NCBI RefSeq assembly: GCF_014349155.1
Contig: NZ_JACSIT010000050.1
Span: 64,501 to 128,500, forward strand
Origin: Neolewinella lacunae
Lineage (GTDB): Bacteria > Bacteroidota > Bacteroidia > Chitinophagales > Saprospiraceae
DNA length: 64,000 nt
Reading direction: 5' to 3'
The translations under genes and the position numbers were made by a program. The notes beneath the pieces are model-generated. The model saw only the letters and a program-made list of their open reading frames with translations. It searched no databases and was not told where the DNA came from. Shown here in pieces: positions 53,501 to 60,330 of this stretch. The first letter of the stretch is position 1, and each line of letters opens with the position of its first letter.

Positions 53501-53930
53501 CCAGGGGCTTTCCGCCTCTGAGCTGCGCGAACTCAGCGGTGGCATCCTGGCCCAAAAACAGGTTTACCTCCTCGACGCGTGCAAAAGCGCCGGAGCGCTG
53601 CAGCAACTGACGCGGGGCGTGGCCGAGGAAAAAGCCATCGCCCAACTGGCCCGGGCCACGGGGACGCACTGGATCACTGCCGCCGGCTCCACCCAGGAGG
53701 CCCACGAGCTGGCCGAACTGGGCCACGGCCTGTTCACCTACGCCATGCTTGCGGCCCTGAACGGTGCCGCCGACGGCGTGAAAGACGGCCGCATCACCGT
53801 CAGCGAACTCAAAGCTTACCTGAGTGATCAGGTGCCGGAGCTGGCCCAGCGCTACCGGGGGGCGGCGCAGTATCCCAATACTTTTGGTAAGGGGCAGGAT
53901 TTTCCGCTGGTGCTGGTAAGGAAACGGTAG
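50553..53930 (+). CDS. exported caspase-family (C14) protein with beta-propeller
   Basis: 1125 residues. Signal peptide (LPLLLFFVWALAQVPGFGQ), then a propeller region of WD40-like repeats to about residue 720 (for example LSPAGKIVATAGNDYLLKL and WDARSGKLLADF). An Ig-like segment (about 745-860) follows, then the C14 peptidase domain. The catalytic histidine is in FYYAGHGEM near residue 950 and the cysteine in LLDACKSAG near residue 1010, so the active site looks intact. Two motif copies lie in frame (50599 and 52740). Such exported metacaspase-like proteins are of unknown trigger; not part of an obvious cassette here. Confidence 0.85.
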   Translation: MKLSGFRLPLLLFFVWALAQVPGFGQGATLVIPSGHGLPVREVLLSPAGKIVATAGNDYLLKLRTYPAGKELLNLPVQRQFKDIDFARNDRFLAYLTHQQFGLINAEKGTVAWAIDYTKAERLAFSPTEDRLYLAQMATCQTGAPRGNDTIRLRYLDYLMPSPKILVHRNILVDVGNFGSVDLMSLSPDGKYLLVAGTQKQALLFDLSSTAPAQLLTGARKFLPNGNILYCQASSATALHFAAKTPQGSLVWERTADYGETIFLTGYQGMISADATSVFISVGSKFLTELQTATGILLRSGRVESIEKPFAVAVADGETLLLGGLDEDTGISRLSRRDHRVVGQLGPRLVAERFVDAVGKQRGLVLAGAQGLNYWTSLYDRSVINLPLLPQGRRLQAAGSPDGNYLVTYGPDQSSLLASGGILYLRSASILGQTRTLKTQIEQPHQLEFSPDSRHLLVGGVGGLDVFAVADGRLVFSQKFSSARFNALNAFFTVSYTAGPSAAFSPDGKELVYLLPRASGNSLPERTLTRATLDGGAVKWQRQVRGVAVRWPTAATVVLTEDAPLAHQRLNAADGSPAGAALRVAGDIPSGRIFETSPNGRYQAVLAKDIPRLDLIDLNKGQLLATLRDFTYRVDDVSFFHDDFLVTTDMAGKMKLWDARSGKLLADFLFFQDDNDWAVLSPEGFFDGSEGALAKAYYRTGNTFAPLEQYYANFYVPGLLGSLLQRAPIAPAAAPISTLNPPPKVTFTLATDTRNLYTEDEANDEKIPRFELSSPEVRITVRAEAPNDVVKEIRLFHNGKILGEGSRNLVVEEDVQQGNTAERTYRFRLLPGENRIRVLALNSQLTESKPSEFIANYTSAVPETNDGRPVLFLLVAGINSYRNSNYDLSYAQPDAEAFHTAIRAGAAGIVERIEDYYLLNQDATREKLLAAFADIRAKARPQDLLVFYYAGHGEMPYGAEGDFYLVLHGVTNIFADGTGSARAQGLSASELRELSGGILAQKQVYLLDACKSAGALQQLTRGVAEEKAIAQLARATGTHWITAAGSTQEAHELAELGHGLFTYAMLAALNGAADGVKDGRITVSELKAYLSDQVPELAQRYRGAAQYPNTFGKGQDFPLVLVRKR
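50599..50616 (+). repeat. dispersed bipartite motif, copy 13
   Basis: GGGCGC-TGG-CGCAGGTGC, exact. In frame in the signal peptide of the caspase protein (WALAQVP). Confidence 0.7.
52740..52757 (-). repeat. dispersed bipartite motif, copy 14
   Basis: GGGCGC-GGC-CGCAGGTGC on the minus strand, exact. Coding strand reads APAAAP in the caspase protein, between propeller and C-terminal part. Confidence 0.7.
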
Positions 53931-53998
53931 GTGAATCGGGCGGCAAGATTGTTCTTTTCCTGCGGAGTTGTTTATCTTGTTGCCCTTAAAAACATCCC

Positions 53999-54595
53999 AT
54001 GCTCAACCTCACTTACCCGTTAACAATCAAATTCAAGTTTGGCGTCATCAATCCCCAGTTTTCCGTCGTGGACGGCACCGGGCGGACGGTCGCCTTCGTC
54101 AAGCAAAAGGCTTTTAAGCTCCGGGAAGACATTAGCGTTTTCCAGGACGAGGCCATGACGCAGGTCCGTTACCGGATCAAAGCCGACCGTTGGCTGGACT
54201 ACAACGCCAGCTACCAGTTTACCGATGGCGAGGGCCGCGATTTGGGTCGCCTGGTGCGCAAGGGGGCCCGCTCCTTCTGGAAAGCCGCCTACGAGCTCTA
54301 CGACGAAGGGGGCAAGCAAGACCTGCTGATCCAGGAAGACAACGGGTGGGTGAAGGTAGCAGACTCCCTGTTCAGCGAGATTCCCTTCGTCGGGCTCCTC
54401 GCGGGTTATTTCTTCAACCCCAAGTACAACATCACCCGTCCGGACGGCACCAAGGTGGCGGTGTTCAGCAAAAAGCCCGACCTCATCAGCCGCGCTTTCG
54501 AAATGGAAAAGCTGGCGGGTTTTGAAGAAGGTGAGGAGGTGCGCATCATCCTGGGCACGATGATGATGGTGTTGTTGGAGCGGAACCGGGGGTGA
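53999..54595 (+). CDS. LURP-one-related (Tubby C-like) protein
   Basis: 198 residues. The pattern of alternating strands (NPQFSVVDGTGRTVAFVKQ, KLREDISVFQDEAM, then YNITRPDGTKVAVFSKK) is that of the LURP-one-related/Tubby-C fold, beta-barrel proteins of unknown function with a possible lipid-binding or scramblase-like role. It starts 68 bases after the caspase gene on the same strand, so it may be co-transcribed. Confidence 0.7.
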   Translation: MLNLTYPLTIKFKFGVINPQFSVVDGTGRTVAFVKQKAFKLREDISVFQDEAMTQVRYRIKADRWLDYNASYQFTDGEGRDLGRLVRKGARSFWKAAYELYDEGGKQDLLIQEDNGWVKVADSLFSEIPFVGLLAGYFFNPKYNITRPDGTKVAVFSKKPDLISRAFEMEKLAGFEEGEEVRIILGTMMMVLLERNRG

Positions 54596-54601
54596 TTTTA
54601 G

Positions 54602-54686
54602 TCCCCACCCTCGGTCCCTCCCCGAAAGGGAGGGATGACCCTCTCTGATCATTTTTCTTGTTCGAGGGAAATATTTTCAGCACCCA
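54602..54686 (+). repeat. direct repeat D, copy 1
   Basis: CCCTCCCC hairpin, GATGACCCTCTCTGATC, TTTTTCTTGTTC, then GGGAAATATTTTCAGC. Matches 54806-54888 with moderate divergence. Confidence 0.7.
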
Positions 54687-54805
54687 AAGTGAAGGAGGAG
54701 GACACTATTTCTGTGGATAGAGGTTAGAGCACAGCTGATTGGCAATCAACACCTTAAATCATAAAAAACTATCCGTTCAAAAAGTGTTGGCCCCAACCTA
54801 GTTTT

Positions 54806-54888
54806 ACCCCTCCCCGGCCCTCCCCACAGGGGAGGGTGACCCTCTCTGGTCTTTTTTCTTGTTCTAGGAAATATTTCCAGTAACCCAG
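54806..54888 (+). repeat. direct repeat D, copy 2
   Basis: CCCTCCCC/GGGGAGGG hairpin, GTGACCCTCTCTGGTC, TTTTTTCTTGTTC, then GGAAATATTTCCAG. MITE copy 2 lies 6 bases downstream. Confidence 0.7.
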
Positions 54889-54894
54889 GGCTAA

Positions 54895-55066
54895 GAGCGT
54901 GTCTAAATTTTTACTTCCTGATAACCAAGCAGTTTGCTACGCAGTACTTCGTGCTATGAACCTGGCGTCACAAAAAATGGCTTACGTAGTCCACTATGCG
55001 CACAATTTTTTGTCTAGCCAGAACCATAAGTCATTGATTACAGCCCACAAAATTTTAGACACGCTC
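54895..55066. mobile_element. MITE copy 2
   Basis: 172 bases, almost identical to 43919-44092 in the centre, same GAGCGTGTC/GACACGCTC ends and TAA on both sides (54892-54894, 55067-55069). No open frame of interest. Confidence 0.8.
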
Positions 55067-55219
55067 TAAAGAGGAAAATATTCCTCCTGCGAACCGAGGG
55101 AAGAACACAGTGTGCTGGAAATCAAACCCTTAAGACAGTCTAACCATGGCTTCAGGGTCTCCCCTCTCCTATGGGGAGGGGTTGGGGGAGGGGTCTCACA
55201 ACTAACTGATAATCAACCC

Positions 55220-57388
55220 CTACCGCACCAGCGAAAACTGCCCTTCGCGCACTTGCATCTCCTCTTCGCCGGGGTAACGGAAGGCCATGCGGTAGAGGTA
55301 CACGTCGGAATTTTGCGGGGTACCGTCCTTTCGCCCGTCCCACCCCTCGGCGGGGTCGGTGCTGGAAAAGACGCGTCCGCCCCAGCGGTTGAAAATCTGG
55401 AGGGTGTACTGGTTTACCGGGCAATTGGTGAAGAGCCGGAAAAAGTCGTTGGTGCCATCGCCGTTGGGGGTGATGAGCTGGGGGATTTCGTCGCGGCAGT
55501 CGCAGAATTCCGCGATTTCTCCGTCGAAGACCACGCGTTCGGTGTCCCCGCAGGCGCTGGTGACGTCGGCGAAGTACTCCACCTCCAGCTCCGCGTCGTC
55601 CATAAACACGCTGTCGGTACTGCCGTCATTCCAGAGGATGCTGGCGAAGGGGATGGTCCCGTCGTTGACAACCGAGATGGTGAGCGTTGATCCCGCGCAA
55701 AAGTCGTTATCGGCCCCAACCAACAGGCGGGGGATGAAGCGTTCGGCCACCGCTACGCTGAGGCTTTCGCTGGTGACGGTGCCACAGGGTCCGAAGGCCG
55801 TGACCTGTAAAAGGTTGGTGGCTCCGGCCAGGGGAATGGCCACCTGCCCGGCGTTGACCGGGAAGGCGACGGTTTGCCCCGTCTCCGCGCTTGCCGTCAA
55901 TAAAATGCTGTCTACCCGGCCTTGGGTACTGACGTTGACGAGGGCAAAAACCCCGTCACAGCCCCGGTCTTCCGTCCCGGCCAGCGTAGCCGTTATGGCC
56001 AAGGCATCGAGCGTCACTTCCTGGCAATCGACCGTCGGCTGGCAGCCGCCGGTGATGGTCACGCAGTAAGTCCCCGCCATCGTAACCATGAGCGTATCGG
56101 CGGTGCTGCCGTCGGACCAGAGGTACTCCAGCCCCGGCTCCCGGCCGCGCAGCGTCTGGCTGGTCCCCACGCACAGTTGCCAGGCGGCCGTATCCAGGCG
56201 CAGGGTGTCTTCCACCACCGGACGTTTGAAGATGGCATCGACGTACTGCGGCAGGCTCTGCGGCAAAAAGCCTTCGCCCCGGAAGTCCGCCAGGTCAATA
56301 ATGCCCCGGTTGACGACGGGATCCAGGCTGGAGACGCAAGAGATTTCGCTGAGCACGTAGCCCGTTACGAGGGGCTGTACCCGCTGCTCCAAAAAGTAGA
56401 TGTTGCCGTTGGGGCCCAGTTGAAAAGGGCTGGAGGCAATCACAATTTCGGAGTTGCTTCGCCGCAGGACTTCGAGGTCCTGGCGGGAAAAATCCCGCAG
56501 GTCGTAGCGGACGATGAGTTCGCCGAGCGGGGGGCGCGATTCGGTGTAGTACAGGTAGCGGCTATCGGGCGTAAAGCAGGCAACCGGGCTGGCGTTGGGG
56601 AAGGTGTTGCGGACCGCCCCTACCCTACCCGTTGTTGGGTCGAAATCCAGCAGTCGGCCGGATGTGTAGAGCAAGGTACCGTCGGGGGAAAACTCCAGTT
56701 TACCACGTACGGGAAAGGGCAAATTTTGTTCCACGGGCGTACCCACGCCTTCCGCCGTAACGGGGGTGACCACCAGTACGTTGCGGGCCTGGTTGTGGCA
56801 GATTACCCAGTAGCCGGGTGCATTGGCCATGGGCGTTGCGTCGAGGGCTTCGTAGGCGGGGGTGTAGACCCGCTGGTCGGCCAGGGCGACGCCGCCCAGC
56901 CCCCCGTTAAGGTTCATGTCGATCCGGAAATAAGACAGTCCCCGCCCTTCAGGTTGCCCGGGGATGCTGCCGCCGAGGTCAAACTCTTCCTCCTCCATCG
57001 TAAAGAGGTAGTAGCTGCCCGCCACGCCGCTGGGGTCGGGAAAGGCAATGGAACTCTGGCGGGCGCTGAAGCCGCCGCCCTCGGCTCCCCGCATGTCGTA
57101 GAGTACTTCGTTGTTGCGGTTCCAGATGATGCCGCTGCTTTGGTCGCTGCCGGGAGGGCGACCGCCGCCGTTGGTGTAAAACAGGAGTTGGCCCGTGGTA
57201 TCGCTCAGGGAAACAATGCCCTCGTAAGCATCCATCGCCGAAGGGCCGGCCAGCTGCGGACTACCGTCAGCAAAAGACAACTGGACACCCTTGCCAAAAT
57301 GCCAAATCTCCGCCTGCCGGGCCCGTTGCGCACCCAAGGTCAGGCTCCAGGTGAGCAGAAAAAAAAGAATACTTACGCGTGAGAGCAT
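55220..57388 (-). CDS. exported protein with gliding-motility C-terminal sorting domain
   Basis: 722 residues. Signal peptide (FFLLTWSLTLGAQ), a large extracellular region with repeated FSPDGTLLY-type and FTPDSRYLY motifs suggesting a propeller, and a cysteine-rich part. The C-terminal ~90 residues (LITPNGDGTNDFF, IFNRWGGRVFSS, then YRMAFRY) are the gliding-motility-associated/T9SS type B sorting domain, so it is secreted by type IX secretion. Its function is unknown. Confidence 0.8.
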   Translation of the reverse strand: MLSRVSILFFLLTWSLTLGAQRARQAEIWHFGKGVQLSFADGSPQLAGPSAMDAYEGIVSLSDTTGQLLFYTNGGGRPPGSDQSSGIIWNRNNEVLYDMRGAEGGGFSARQSSIAFPDPSGVAGSYYLFTMEEEEFDLGGSIPGQPEGRGLSYFRIDMNLNGGLGGVALADQRVYTPAYEALDATPMANAPGYWVICHNQARNVLVVTPVTAEGVGTPVEQNLPFPVRGKLEFSPDGTLLYTSGRLLDFDPTTGRVGAVRNTFPNASPVACFTPDSRYLYYTESRPPLGELIVRYDLRDFSRQDLEVLRRSNSEIVIASSPFQLGPNGNIYFLEQRVQPLVTGYVLSEISCVSSLDPVVNRGIIDLADFRGEGFLPQSLPQYVDAIFKRPVVEDTLRLDTAAWQLCVGTSQTLRGREPGLEYLWSDGSTADTLMVTMAGTYCVTITGGCQPTVDCQEVTLDALAITATLAGTEDRGCDGVFALVNVSTQGRVDSILLTASAETGQTVAFPVNAGQVAIPLAGATNLLQVTAFGPCGTVTSESLSVAVAERFIPRLLVGADNDFCAGSTLTISVVNDGTIPFASILWNDGSTDSVFMDDAELEVEYFADVTSACGDTERVVFDGEIAEFCDCRDEIPQLITPNGDGTNDFFRLFTNCPVNQYTLQIFNRWGGRVFSSTDPAEGWDGRKDGTPQNSDVYLYRMAFRYPGEEEMQVREGQFSLVR

Positions 57389-57728
57389 GTAAATGGGGAT
57401 GAAAAGCAGCTATTTGCTGCGCTGTATTTCTCGCACTCAGTTTAGTCTTTAATCCCTCTCCCTCGGTCCCTCTCCACAGGAGAGGGATGACCTTTCGAGC
57501 AACATTTGACAAAGAGCCAAATTTTATTTCGGCAGGATTGCTTTTGCGATCAGTACGAGGAAAGTTTTTTCAGTGTTGCTGCCAGGCGGTACACTCAAGA
57601 CGAATAAACTGAGCATGAATGGATAAAAAAAAAGAATCTGAACGCCACTATTTAGGTCGGAGAAGGAGTCAGCGGAGAGCTGCCTCCCCGTAAAAAAGCC
57701 AACACTACGCCAGCTTTTCAGCGGTGGC
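57389..57728. other. intergenic region with repeat R1 copy 2 and lspA terminator
   Basis: 340 bases. Repeat R1 copy 2 is at 57436-57499 with its continuation to about 57540, and a weak hairpin (AAGCCAC...GTTGGCTT, then TTTT on minus) at about 57686-57727 is the likely lspA terminator. No gene. Confidence 0.5.
57436..57499 (+). repeat. CTCAGTTTAG repeat, copy 2 (uninterrupted)
   Basis: Same 64 bases as 43851-43914 and then AACATTTG...AGCCAAATTTTATTT without a MITE, which makes it an approximate empty-site relative of copy 1. Confidence 0.8.
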
Positions 57729-58247
57729 TTAGGCTTCTGCCTCCTGGGCCACCTGGGGTTTCTCCGGGTCTTTGCGGAACACGAAAGGCAACATCATGAA
57801 CATTCCGGCCATGATCGCCATGTCCGCTACGTTGAAAATGCCCGTCTGGAGACTCCCCACCCGCAGGTGCAGCATATCCACCACGTGGCCGTAGAGCAGG
57901 CGGTCGATGATGTTGCTCAGCCCGCCGCCCACGATCAGGGACAGGGCAACGGTCTGCCAAAGGTTGAGGCTTTTCTCGCGGAAGATGTACACCAGCAGCG
58001 CAATCAGCAAAATGGCCGGAAAGGCATTCAGCAGCAAAGGGCGGAGCACGGGGCCCAGGTCGGAGCCCAGGGATAGGAAGGCCCCGGTATTGCGCACGAA
58101 GGTGAGGCGCAGGATTTCGTTGAGGTAGTACACATCAGGCTGGCCTTGCAGGTGGTTCAGGGCCAGTTGCTTGGTCCATTGGTCCAGGCCAACGGTCAGC
58201 CCGACGGCGGCGGTAAGGGCAATGATCCTCGATTTAAGCTGATTCAT
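57729..58247 (-). CDS. lspA: lipoprotein signal peptidase
   Basis: 172 residues with four hydrophobic segments. LDQWTKQ near residue 21, FVRNTGAFLS near 50, GGGLSNIIDRL and FNVADMAI supply the conserved Asn/Asp residues including the two catalytic aspartates. Signal peptidase II removes lipoprotein signal peptides in the inner membrane after diacylglyceryl transfer. Its substrates here include the FAS1 and DUF6438 lipoproteins. Confidence 0.96.
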   Translation of the reverse strand: MNQLKSRIIALTAAVGLTVGLDQWTKQLALNHLQGQPDVYYLNEILRLTFVRNTGAFLSLGSDLGPVLRPLLLNAFPAILLIALLVYIFREKSLNLWQTVALSLIVGGGLSNIIDRLLYGHVVDMLHLRVGSLQTGIFNVADMAIMAGMFMMLPFVFRKDPEKPQVAQEAEA

Positions 58248-58299
58248 GGGAAGCTTGGTTGAGCTTTATTTACTTGCGCACCTTCGGGGCTGCGCAGCA

Positions 58300-59652
58300 T
58301 TATTTGCCGGAAAATACTTCGGCCAGTTTTTCCTCCAGGGCAGGTCCGCGCAGGTTGCGGGCCAGGATGTTGCCGTCCTGGTCGAGCAAAACCGTCTGGG
58401 GGATGCTAGAAACGCCGTACTGCTGCGCAAAAGTACTGCGCCAGCCTTTGAGATCGGAGATGTGGAGCCAGGTCAGGCGATCATCGGCAATGGCCTTCAG
58501 CCAGCGGTCGCGGTCGTTGTCCAGGCTAACCCCCAAAATCTCGAAGCCCTGGTCTTTGAACTGCTCGTAGACTCTCACAACGTTGGGGTTTTCCTTGCGG
58601 CAGGGACCGCACCAGCTGGCCCAGAAGTCGATCAAAACGACCTTGCCCCGCAGGCTGCTGAGCGTGATGGAGCTGCCGTCGGGGCTCTCGCCGGTAAAGT
58701 CGGGAGCCGGCGCGCCAATGGCGAAGGTGCGTAGGCCCGCCGACTGCTGCGCGACCAAGGCAACCGCCTCAGGGAAAATGGTGCTGAAGCGGCTTTCGAT
58801 CTGGTCGGCAATGGCCAGCGTTGCCGGGTGCTTGCGTTGGCTCAGGGCGGCAAATGCCCCGTTCAGGGCGTAGAACTGGGCCCGGCTGCCCTCCGGCCAA
58901 CGGCTGTAGACTTGCAGGAGAATTTCCCCCAGGCGGTCACTCGGGATGGCCTGGGCCAGGGTCGTGGCAAAGTTGCGGCTGCCTTCGTAGGTCCAGGGCA
59001 ATTCCCCGTAACCCGCATCGCTGAAGTCAACGAACTGGAAGTAGGTATTGACGAAGTAGTCGATCTCGTTGGTAAACCGCCCCTCGTTGTTGTTCAGGAA
59101 ACTGAGGTAGGTGTTCATCGCCACCACCCGGCCCAGCACGGGATATTCCTTGGCCAGGGATGTGACCAGCGCCCGTTTCTTTTCATCTAGGGTAGCCAGG
59201 GCAGCCGCTTCTTGCTCCATGACGGCGGTGTTGGACTGCTGCTGGGCTTGCTGGTAGGCCCGCATGGCGGTGCTGAAGTCTGCGTTGTGCTTCTGGAAGG
59301 TAGCTTTCAGCTGCTGGTAACGGTCGTTGATGGGCGAACCGGCGACGGTGGCCTGCTGCATCTTACCACAGGCTCCTTTCACGGTCAGCGCCGCATCGGC
59401 CCCCACGACGAGTGGGAGGACGTCCCCCGGGCTGGAGCCCACGTACTGAAAGGTTGCCGTGCTGGCGGCGGAGGTGCCCACCCAGCGCCCTTGGGCATCG
59501 GCCTGGAAGGGCTTGACCAGGTCGAAGCCCGCGCCGTTGAAGGCGTAGAGGTTCATCGCCGGGCAGCCGGTGGCTTCTACGGTGATCGTCGTCTGCTGCG
59601 CGGCCACGGCCAGGGAGAAAAGTAAGAGGAGGAGAGTAGGTAGCTGCTTCAT
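58300..59652 (-). CDS. exported TlpA-like disulfide reductase
   Basis: 450 residues from the ATG at 59652 (MKQLPTLLLLLFSLAVAAQ), which has a signal peptide; the frame to 59715 is rejected because a promoter element lies in it. N-terminal half resembles the DUF4369-type domain of Bacteroidota thioredoxins, then a helical linker and a C-terminal thioredoxin domain with WASWCGPC near residue 350 and the cis-proline in GVSSIPQT. It works in the periplasm in disulfide or cytochrome maturation. Confidence 0.85.
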   Translation of the reverse strand: MKQLPTLLLLLFSLAVAAQQTTITVEATGCPAMNLYAFNGAGFDLVKPFQADAQGRWVGTSAASTATFQYVGSSPGDVLPLVVGADAALTVKGACGKMQQATVAGSPINDRYQQLKATFQKHNADFSTAMRAYQQAQQQSNTAVMEQEAAALATLDEKKRALVTSLAKEYPVLGRVVAMNTYLSFLNNNEGRFTNEIDYFVNTYFQFVDFSDAGYGELPWTYEGSRNFATTLAQAIPSDRLGEILLQVYSRWPEGSRAQFYALNGAFAALSQRKHPATLAIADQIESRFSTIFPEAVALVAQQSAGLRTFAIGAPAPDFTGESPDGSSITLSSLRGKVVLIDFWASWCGPCRKENPNVVRVYEQFKDQGFEILGVSLDNDRDRWLKAIADDRLTWLHISDLKGWRSTFAQQYGVSSIPQTVLLDQDGNILARNLRGPALEEKLAEVFSGK

Positions 59653-59658
59653 CGCGGG

Positions 59659-59666
59659 CAAAATTA
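59659..59666 (-). promoter_or_regulatory. putative near-leaderless promoter of the TlpA-like gene
   Basis: TAATTTTG on the minus strand, six bases from the ATG at 59652. Confidence 0.5.
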
Positions 59667-59812
59667 CGAAATTGGGGACGAGGGTGGCCGATCGCCGACC
59701 GAAAAGGAAACGCACAAGACGGTAAAACGACTACTTTCGCCGATTAATTGGCAGTGTCGGCCGACCTTTGCCAACCTCCGTCCTTCGATTCGGTTAATGA
59801 ATATTTAAGCTC

Positions 59813-59826
59813 GTCTCCTTGGAGAC
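59813..59826. promoter_or_regulatory. small palindrome before the 59845 gene
   Basis: GTCTCC-TT-GGAGAC, perfect. Nineteen bases before the ATG, so it could act on translation or bind a regulator. Confidence 0.3.
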
Positions 59827-59844
59827 AACCAACTCCTATCTCTT

Positions 59845-60330
59845 ATGTCTAAATCCAGTTCTCCTTTTGAACGTTCGCCCCTCGGTGGCATCGGTGGTTT
59901 TCTCATCGGCCTGGTGGTGCTCTACTTTTTGTTCAAGCTCGCTGGCTGGTTTTTCACCCTGCTGTGGTGGGCCGCGCCGGTCATTTTCGTTGCTTCGTTG
60001 ATCATCGACCACAAGGTCTTCCTGGGCTACGTGGGCAGCATCAAACGCCTCTTTCAGCGCAACTGGATCCTGGGGCTCGTCGCCGGCGGCCTCAGCGTAC
60101 TGCTCTTTCCGCTCGTCGCCGCCTACCTGCTCGCCATGGCCCTTTTCAAAAAAAAGCTTCGCGAGCGCGCCGTCGAAATGGACGAAAAAGTAAACGGCAA
60201 GTGGGCCGACTTTGAGGAAGTTCCCGAGGACCCTATGGATCTCGACATCCCCTACGAAGAGCTTCCCCCGGCCGCGGAGCCCGAACCCCGCAAGCGCAAG
60301 GACGATTCCTACGACGAACTCTTCAACTAA
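59845..60330 (+). CDS. membrane protein of unknown function
   Basis: 161 residues. Two or three hydrophobic segments (GFLIGLVVLYFLFKLAGWFF near 20-38, PVIFVASLIID and LVAGGLSVLLFPLVAAYLL near 90-108) and a charged C-terminal tail (EPEPRKRKDDSYDELFN). No family recognised. Its stop codon TAA abuts the start of the following glycosyltransferase, so the two form an operon. Confidence 0.6.
   Translation: MSKSSSPFERSPLGGIGGFLIGLVVLYFLFKLAGWFFTLLWWAAPVIFVASLIIDHKVFLGYVGSIKRLFQRNWILGLVAGGLSVLLFPLVAAYLLAMALFKKKLRERAVEMDEKVNGKWADFEEVPEDPMDLDIPYEELPPAAEPEPRKRKDDSYDELFN

Larger units (their letters stand above)
54596..55219. other. 624-base repeat hub
   Basis: Two direct repeats of about 84 bases (54602-54686 and 54806-54888), each with a CCCTCCCC hairpin and TTTTTCTTGTTC, then MITE copy 2 (54895-55066) and further GC hairpins at 55157-55190. 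No gene. Confidence 0.6.
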
